The notes below the pieces were generated by a model, which ran no database searches, was not told where the DNA came from, and worked only from the letters and a program-made list of their open reading frames with translations. Below, piece after piece: positions 5,901-10,696 of a DNA stretch of 10,696 nucleotides (within the stretch, counting starts at the first letter, position 1; each line of letters starts with the position of its first letter). The stretch is from VYFG01 sp022827325 (GTDB taxonomy: Bacteria; Pseudomonadota; Gammaproteobacteria; Arenicellales; Poriferihabitantaceae), in NCBI GenBank assembly GCA_022827325.1, contig JAJDTE010000093.1, positions 1 through 10,696 on the forward strand, in the 5' to 3' direction. A program made the translations under genes and the position numbers.

Positions 5901-6422
5901 CTATTCCGCCGGCTGGACACTGACGCTGACCGTGATGACCTGGCCGGGATCATGATCGGTGAACGCGGAAAACACGTTGCCATGATACCGGTAGGTAACG
6001 TCATAGCCCACCAGCCGATCCTCGGTGCGGTAGCGATCCACCATCTCGCAGTGTTGCTCGTACACCACCCGGCTGTTGTTGCTGCGGGAATTGGCCTGAA
6101 CGTCGCGGCCGATGGATCCGCCAAGCACAGCGCCGGCCACGGTGGCCAGGTCCTTGCCGCGGCCCTTGCCGAACTCATTGCCCACTGCCGCACCCACGAG
6201 GGCACCGACGATCTTGGGGGTATGGGATTCGTAGCCGCTGTTTGCCGGTACCTGGACCTGTTCTTCCCAGCATTCCTCCACAGGTTCATTGATCCTGACC
6301 GTCCGGTAGATCGGGTCGGCCTTGAGAACGGTTGCCTCATCGATGATCCCCTGGCCGGACTCGGCATGGGTGACCATGGCAACTGCGACGAGCGGTACAG
6401 CCATCAGTCTGATCATTTTCAT
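5901..6422 (-). CDS. Secreted glycine-zipper (2TM) protein
   Basis: A 173-residue envelope protein. It has an N-terminal signal peptide (MKMIRLMAVPLVAVAMVTHA) with no lipobox cysteine, so it is probably periplasmic or outer-membrane associated rather than a lipoprotein. The diagnostic part is about residues 70-107: KIVGALVGAAVGNEFGKG, then TVAGAVLGGSIGRDV. These are two closely packed Gly-x3-Gly helices as in the Rickettsia 17-kDa antigen, SlyB and UmoD-like families. Cys51 and Cys125 flank this region and could form a disulfide. A beta-rich C-terminus (about 118-171) follows, with the pattern CEMVDRYRTEDRLVGYDVTY seen in related proteins. CGGAG at 6429-6433, six bases from the ATG, supports the start; a second in-frame ATG lies two codons later. 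The FKBP gene ends 91 bases upstream on the same strand. Function in this family is poorly defined; some members modulate envelope-stress signalling. Confidence 0.85.
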   Translation of the reverse strand: MKMIRLMAVPLVAVAMVTHAESGQGIIDEATVLKADPIYRTVRINEPVEECWEEQVQVPANSGYESHTPKIVGALVGAAVGNEFGKGRGKDLATVAGAVLGGSIGRDVQANSRSNNSRVVYEQHCEMVDRYRTEDRLVGYDVTYRYHGNVFSAFTDHDPGQVITVSVSVQPAE

Positions 6423-6513
6423 TTCGGACTCCGTGAGAGTGGTTGTTACGGTGCCAGCTTAATTCCCCAAAGCTGAAGCCCAACTGAATTCAAACTGTCA
6501 GGAATGGAATTCA

Positions 6514-7218
6514 TCACCCACCCTTGACTTCAAGCAATTCGATTTCGAACAGGAGCGTTTCATTGGGCCCGATTGCCCCGGATCCGCGTGGACCATAGGC
6601 GAGTTCAGGCGGAATCACCACGTTCCACTTGTCACCGGCACGCATGAGCTGCAAGGCTTCCTGCCAGCCGGGGATAATGCCGTTCAGCGAGAACGTGGCC
6701 GGAACGCCGCGTGAATAGGAGCTGTCGAACTCGGTGCCATCGAGAAGTGTTCCCCGATAATGCACGACGACCGTATCATCGGGTCCCGGACTGGGTGCGG
6801 AGGCTTCGCCGCTGGTGATGACCGAATACTGCAGTCCGGAATCCGTTTGTGAAACCCCCTCCTGCTTGCGGTTCTCGGCCCGCCACTCGGCACCTGCCAT
6901 CGCCACGGCTTCCGCCCGCACCGCAGCTTCCTGCTGCGCCGCCGCCTGGCGGTTTTCGATGATCTGGAACGCCTCCTCGTCCGTCATCAACCGGCTGACG
7001 CCGTTGACCACGTCGCTGATGCCGGCAGCCAACGCCTGCATGTCGATGCCGCTTCCGTCCTGGCTGAACTGGGCCATGAGCTGGGCCGCAATCCGGGTGC
7101 CCACGGCATAGCCGTACTTCTGCTGATCGGTTTGCAGGCTGGTTTGCTGGGCGGCGGCAGTGGTGCACAGCACCAGCATGACAGGCAGCAGGAGTGTGCG
7201 AACACAGTAGGAGGACAT
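6514..7218 (-). CDS. Periplasmic FKBP-type peptidyl-prolyl cis-trans isomerase (FkpA/Mip-like)
   Basis: Catalyses cis-trans isomerisation of Xaa-Pro bonds and acts as a folding helper, here predicted in the periplasm. Of 234 residues, 1-24 are a signal peptide (LLLPVMLVLCTTAAAQ). Residues about 28-122 form the helical N-terminal dimerisation domain (QQKYGYAVGTRIAAQL, ALAAGISDVVNG, then a long Ala/Glu/Gln helix). Residues about 126-232 form the FKBP catalytic domain. Its pocket motifs are present: VVHYRGTLLDGTEFDSSYSR (Tyr154, Asp165), IIPGWQEAL (Trp185), IPPELAYGPRG (Tyr208) and LLFEIELLEV (Phe224). This is the Mip/FkpA/FklB architecture, and the signal peptide points to the FkpA/Mip side rather than cytoplasmic FklB. 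The ATG has AGG within an upstream CAGGT at 7226-7230. radA ends 39 bases upstream, so the gene may be read from the same transcript. Confidence 0.93.
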   Translation of the reverse strand: MSSYCVRTLLLPVMLVLCTTAAAQQTSLQTDQQKYGYAVGTRIAAQLMAQFSQDGSGIDMQALAAGISDVVNGVSRLMTDEEAFQIIENRQAAAQQEAAVRAEAVAMAGAEWRAENRKQEGVSQTDSGLQYSVITSGEASAPSPGPDDTVVVHYRGTLLDGTEFDSSYSRGVPATFSLNGIIPGWQEALQLMRAGDKWNVVIPPELAYGPRGSGAIGPNETLLFEIELLEVKGG

Positions 7219-7257
7219 GTTGATTACCTGGAAATGGGGAAGGCCTTTGATGCAGGA

Positions 7258-8634
7258 TCATACATCAAACAGGGTGATTGCGTCGTCGATCCGGCGTGCG
7301 GGCATGATCTCCAGGCCGGACAGTTCCTTCGCGATGCGCCGGTCGGGGGCGTTCGCTGCCGGGATCAGGGCACGCTCGAAGCCGAGTTTTCTAGCCTCCC
7401 GCAACCGGTCGGTTCCACGCTGCACAGGGCGCAGTTCACCCGACAGGCCCACCTCCCCGAACACGACCAGGTCGCTTCCCGCGGCCCTGTTCCTGACACT
7501 GGACAGGATGGCCATCAGCAGGGCGAGGTCGGCGCCGGTCTCCACGACGCGAACGCCTCCTGCCACGTTCGCGAAGACATCGTAGCTGTTGAGGGAGATG
7601 CCGGCATGCCTGTGGACAATTGCCAGCAGCATGGCCAGACGGTTCTGTTCAAGTCCGACGCAGAGCCGTCGCGGGTTGGCCAGTGCGCTGTCATCCACCA
7701 GCGCCTGGACTTCCACCAGCAACGGCCGGGTGCCTTCCTGGGTGGCAAGAACAACACTCCCCGGACGTGCCGCGCCATGCCGGCTCACAAACATGGCGGA
7801 AGGATTCTGCACGTCGCGCAGGCCCTGCTCGGTCATGGCGAAGACACCGATTTCGTTGACTGCTCCGAACCGGTTCTTGATCGCACGGATGAGGCGGAAA
7901 CTGCTGCTGCTGTCACCTTCGAAGTACAGTACGCTGTCCACCATGTGTTCCAGGATCCTTGGACCGGCCAGGGAACCCTCCTTGGTGACGTGCCCGACCA
8001 GGATGACGGCGGAACCGCTCTGCTTGGCATGCCGGACCAGCCTGGCGGCGCATTCGCGCACCTGGGAGACACTGCCTGGCGCCGCGCTCAGCACGTCGCT
8101 GTAGAATGTCTGGATTGAATCGACAACAAGCACGGACGGCTGGTTCCTTGCGGCGGCATCGAGGACATCCTCCAGGCGGTTCTCGGCCAGCAGCAGCAGA
8201 TTCCGGCCGTCGATTTCCAGTCTCTTAGCCCGATATGCAATCTGTTCCGCGGATTCCTCGCCGCTGGCATACAGCACGACATGGTCCCGGCCGATCACGG
8301 AAAGATACTGCAGCAGCAGGGTGGACTTGCCGATGCCCGGATCCCCGCCGATCAGCACCACGGAACCTGGAACCAGTCCGCCCCCGAGAACGCGGTCCAG
8401 TTCGCCGCTGCCGCTTGGCAGCCGGCGCAGATCGGCGCTTTCCACCTGGTCCAGCCGTTGCACATGGGAACCGGATGCCAATCCCGAGAACCGGGTCACC
8501 TCCCGGTCCGCACGGACAGTGAATTCCGACAGGGTGTTCCAGGCGCCGCACTCCATGCACTGCCCGGTCCATTTTGCCGATTCGGCGCCGCAGTCGCTGC
8601 AGACGAACCGGGTTTTGACGGATTGTTTCGCCAT
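7258..8634 (-). CDS. radA: DNA repair protein RadA
   Basis: RadA (Sms) is a RecA-like ATPase that drives branch migration of recombination intermediates together with RecA in the cytoplasm. The 458-residue length is normal for the family. Domains in order: an N-terminal zinc finger with Cys12, Cys15, Cys26 and Cys29 (FVCSDCGAESAKWTGQCMEC); the RecA-like core with Walker A GGDPGIGKST (96-105) and Walker B SVLVVDSIQT (167-176); the RadA-specific KNRFG motif at 253-257; and a C-terminal Lon-protease-like domain (about 280-458) with the GEVGLSGELRPV signature. All expected parts are present, so the protein looks functional. The ATG at 8632-8634 lies 13 bases after the alr stop and has only a weak Shine-Dalgarno, suggesting coupling to alr. 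The TGA stop is at 7258-7260. Confidence 0.97.
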   Translation of the reverse strand: MAKQSVKTRFVCSDCGAESAKWTGQCMECGAWNTLSEFTVRADREVTRFSGLASGSHVQRLDQVESADLRRLPSGSGELDRVLGGGLVPGSVVLIGGDPGIGKSTLLLQYLSVIGRDHVVLYASGEESAEQIAYRAKRLEIDGRNLLLLAENRLEDVLDAAARNQPSVLVVDSIQTFYSDVLSAAPGSVSQVRECAARLVRHAKQSGSAVILVGHVTKEGSLAGPRILEHMVDSVLYFEGDSSSSFRLIRAIKNRFGAVNEIGVFAMTEQGLRDVQNPSAMFVSRHGAARPGSVVLATQEGTRPLLVEVQALVDDSALANPRRLCVGLEQNRLAMLLAIVHRHAGISLNSYDVFANVAGGVRVVETGADLALLMAILSSVRNRAAGSDLVVFGEVGLSGELRPVQRGTDRLREARKLGFERALIPAANAPDRRIAKELSGLEIMPARRIDDAITLFDV

Positions 8635-8647
8635 CGTGCAGCCGGTC

Positions 8648-9766
8648 TCAGTTCACGGCAACCCTGGGCACCCGGGAAGACACCCGGCACAGGAGTTCAT
8701 AGGGAATCGTCCCGTCCCAGGCGGCAACCGTGGCCGCGTTCAGATGCGTACCCCAGAATTCCACCGGATCCCCGACCGCCACCGGACCGCATTCCGACAC
8801 GTCCAGCGCCAGTGTATCCATGGACACACGGCCGATCACGGGCGCCTGCTTTCCCGACACGATGGCATGGCCCCGGTTGCCGATCGCGCGTGGGTAACCA
8901 TCCCCGTAACCGGCGCCGACGATTGCCATGTGGCGGACTGTTTCCGTGTGCCACGTGGCGCCATAGCCCACCGTGCTGCCCGGGGACAGGTCCTTCACGG
9001 CGGTGATGCGGCTTTCGAACCGCATCACCGGACTCAGATCCACTGGTCCCCGGGACGGATCCGCGAACGGCGTGATGCCATAGAGCATAAGGCCGGGACG
9101 GACCATCCCAAACCTGCTGTCCGCCAGGCTCGCCAGGGCGGCGGAATTGGCCATGCTGCAGGTGGTGTCGAAACACCGGGCAACCTCGAGGAACCGGGCA
9201 AGCTGTTCGGCGTTCATCGGGTGGTCCGGCGTGTCGGCAACCGCGAAATGGGACATGAGTCCCGGCTTTTCGTCGCAGCACCCGGCGAGTTCCCGGAAAG
9301 CGGAACCTGCCTGCTCCATGGAGAATCCGAGACGATTCATGCCGGTATCCACCTTGAGCCAGCAGCCCGCGGATGCGCCCCCGTGATCCCTGAGCCATGA
9401 CAGTTGGCCGGGCTGGTGGATCACCGGCTGAAGGCGAAGGGAATTCAAGCGCGGCAGTTGCGCGGGATGATTGAATCCGGAGAACACCACGATGGCATGT
9501 TCCCGGGCAATCGCCCGGACCGCCTCGCCCTCTTCCAGGGTGGCCACGGCAAAACTGTCCACGAGCGGCATCAGCGCGGGAACCACGGACCGGACGCCAT
9601 GGCCGTACGCATCCGACTTCACCACGGCGCAAAGGGACGCTTCTCCCGCCAGTCGCCGTGCCAGGGCTGCGTTCCGGCGCAGGGCGCCAAGGTCGACGGT
9701 AGCCCTCACCCGGTCCCAGGTTTCGGCCGCGGTGCCGGCGGAACTGCAGTCAGACTGCGAGGTCAC
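8648..9766 (-). CDS. alr: Alanine racemase
   Basis: PLP-dependent enzyme that converts L-alanine to D-alanine for peptidoglycan. The 372 residues comprise an N-terminal TIM barrel and a C-terminal beta domain. The PLP lysine is Lys50 in VVKSDAYGHG, and the opposing catalytic tyrosine is Tyr268 in VGYGATWH. Other family markers are KVDTGMNRLG (138-147), NSAA (207-210), MVRPGLMLYG (221-230), GYGDGYPR (286-293), GRVSMD (312-317) and PYELLC (355-360). The reading starts at GTG (9764-9766), overlapping the dnaB TGA as GTGA, which suggests translational coupling. This gives about 15 extra residues before the usual family start. An internal GTG at 9707-9709 would place the start right before RATVDLGAL, where many homologues begin, so the start is not settled. 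There is no strong Shine-Dalgarno for either. Confidence 0.96.
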   Translation of the reverse strand: MTSQSDCSSAGTAAETWDRVRATVDLGALRRNAALARRLAGEASLCAVVKSDAYGHGVRSVVPALMPLVDSFAVATLEEGEAVRAIAREHAIVVFSGFNHPAQLPRLNSLRLQPVIHQPGQLSWLRDHGGASAGCWLKVDTGMNRLGFSMEQAGSAFRELAGCCDEKPGLMSHFAVADTPDHPMNAEQLARFLEVARCFDTTCSMANSAALASLADSRFGMVRPGLMLYGITPFADPSRGPVDLSPVMRFESRITAVKDLSPGSTVGYGATWHTETVRHMAIVGAGYGDGYPRAIGNRGHAIVSGKQAPVIGRVSMDTLALDVSECGPVAVGDPVEFWGTHLNAATVAAWDGTIPYELLCRVSSRVPRVAVN

Positions 9767-10696
9767 GCCCCGAAGGAGTGAGCGGCGTCCTGGGAGACGA
9801 AATTCTCGAACCGCGTGAACTCCCCGAGGAATGTCAGCGGCACCATGCCGATCGGCCCGTTCCGTTGCTTTCCGATGATGATCTCCGCCCTGCCCTTCTG
9901 CTCGCTTTCCTCGTTGTACACTTCGTCCCGGTAGACGAAAAAGATCACGTCCGCGTCCTGCTCGATGGCTCCGGACTCCCGCAGGTCGGACATGATGGGC
10001 CGCTTGTTGGGACGCTGTTCGAGGCTGCGGTTCAACTGCGAAAGCACCATCACCGGCACGTTCAGTTCCTTGGCGAGCATCTTGAGCGCCCGGGTGATGT
10101 TGGAAATCTCCGTGGCGCGGTTCTCGTTGTTCTCCATGGACTGCATCAGTTGGAGATAGTCGACCACGACGAGTCCAAGGTCGTTGTGCTCCCTGGACAG
10201 CCGCCTGGCCCGCGAACTGAGGTCCAGGGGATTGAGCCCCGCGGTGTCGTCAACGAAGATGGGCGCCTTGTCCAGCAGTCCCACCGCGGAAGTGAGCCTG
10301 GGCCAGTCATCATCACCCAGGCGGCCGGTACGCACCTTGTTCGAATTGATGCGGCCGATGGAGGACAACAGACGCATGGCGAGCTGCTCCCCGGGCATCT
10401 CCATGCTGAACACCGCCACCGGGAGATTCTTTGTCAGCGCAACAAATTCCGCCACGTTCATGGCGAAGGCGGTCTTGCCCATGGAGGGGCGGCCGGCCAC
10501 CACCACGAGGTCGCCACGTTGGAGCCCGGCCGTCATTTCATCGAGGTCCGTAAACCCCGTCGGCATCCCGGTCACGGTTTCCTTGGATTCGTACAGTTCC
10601 TCGATGTGATCGACCGACCGCGTCAGCAGCTCCTGGATGGCGGTGAAACCCTGGCGTCTTCGGCCATCGTGCTCGGAGATGTCGAACACCAGCTTC
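9763..10696 (-). CDS. dnaB: Replicative DNA helicase DnaB, C-terminal part (5' end outside window)
   Basis: Hexameric 5'-3' helicase that unwinds DNA ahead of the replisome and recruits primase. The reading frame runs off the right edge: the last visible codons are CTG and AAG, and the GTG at 10687-10689 is internal. About 310 of the usual roughly 465 residues are present, covering the linker and the complete RecA-like C-terminal ATPase domain. Walker A is GRPSMGKTAF (10465-10494). The Walker B region is LGLVVVDYLQLMQS, followed by VMVLSQLNRSLEQRPNKRP and SDLRESGAIEQDADVIFFVY. The EIIIGKQRNGPIG stretch holds the sensor Lys and arginine-finger region. Similarity to gammaproteobacterial DnaB is close throughout. 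The end EFTRFENF is typical, with a short tail to the TGA, which overlaps the alr GTG. Confidence 0.97.
   Translation of the reverse strand, partial: KLVFDISEHDGRRRQGFTAIQELLTRSVDHIEELYESKETVTGMPTGFTDLDEMTAGLQRGDLVVVAGRPSMGKTAFAMNVAEFVALTKNLPVAVFSMEMPGEQLAMRLLSSIGRINSNKVRTGRLGDDDWPRLTSAVGLLDKAPIFVDDTAGLNPLDLSSRARRLSREHNDLGLVVVDYLQLMQSMENNENRATEISNITRALKMLAKELNVPVMVLSQLNRSLEQRPNKRPIMSDLRESGAIEQDADVIFFVYRDEVYNEESEQKGRAEIIIGKQRNGPIGMVPLTFLGEFTRFENFVSQDAAHSFGA

Noticed and set aside
6455..6512. Two GAATTC copies and a CAGCTT/AAGCTG stem between the FKBP and glycine-zipper genes
   Set aside because: Short matches in a 91-base gap, with no T run and no clear promoter pairing; not enough to call a terminator or operator.
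7132..8118. Plus-strand open frame of 328 codons
   Set aside because: Antisense to the well-supported radA and FKBP genes and without recognisable motifs.
8321..9400. Plus-strand open frame of 359 codons
   Set aside because: Antisense to radA and alr, which both have complete catalytic motifs.
1..10696. Search by eye for mobile elements, CRISPR arrays, tRNA genes, toxin-antitoxin or defence genes
   Set aside because: No transposase or integrase motifs, no regularly spaced repeats, no tRNA-like cloverleaf and no defence or toxin domains were recognised. The window reads as core chromosome.

Overview
The window is a GC-rich stretch of bacterial chromosome with dense coding, short gaps and 12 well-supported genes. 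It most likely comes from a gammaproteobacterium. The evidence for this is the dnaB-alr-radA run, a succinylase-type DapD, a CcmI-type cytochrome c maturation protein, and a PhoP/PhoQ-like two-component pair. A purple-sulfur or Ectothiorhodospiraceae-like lineage would fit, but that is inference. I see no tRNA, rRNA, CRISPR array, IS element, phage gene or integrase.

Layout from left to right. (1) The 3' end of ccmI (+), cut by the window edge, converges on a bactofilin gene (-). (2) A 441-base gap separates the divergent bactofilin and dapD genes; it holds small hairpins and a probable dapD -10 element but no convincing gene. (3) dapD (+) is followed after 38 bases by a PP2C-type protein phosphatase gene (+). 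(4) On the minus strand, converging on the phosphatase with only 8 bases between stops, is a three-gene unit read right to left: a small secreted PepSY-like protein, a PhoP-like response regulator and a PhoQ-like histidine kinase (regulator and kinase overlap as GTGA). (5) Further right, all on the minus strand and read right to left, are dnaB (5' part outside the window), alr, radA, a periplasmic FKBP-type prolyl isomerase and a secreted glycine-zipper protein. A GC-rich inverted repeat separates this run from unit 4.

Functionally, much of the window concerns the cell envelope. DapD supplies the meso-diaminopimelate branch (peptidoglycan and lysine), Alr supplies D-alanine, and bactofilin is a cell-shape or scaffold polymer. 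The FKBP, glycine-zipper and PepSY proteins all have signal peptides, and the kinase has a periplasmic sensor domain. dnaB and radA belong to DNA replication and recombination. CcmI belongs to cytochrome c assembly.

Most genes are core housekeeping and look intact. I do not see a clearly new multi-gene system. The points most worth a second look are the PepSY/regulator/kinase unit with a perfect dyad just before the regulator, the orphan PP2C phosphatase, the AT-rich dapD start without a Shine-Dalgarno, and the long bactofilin-dapD gap.
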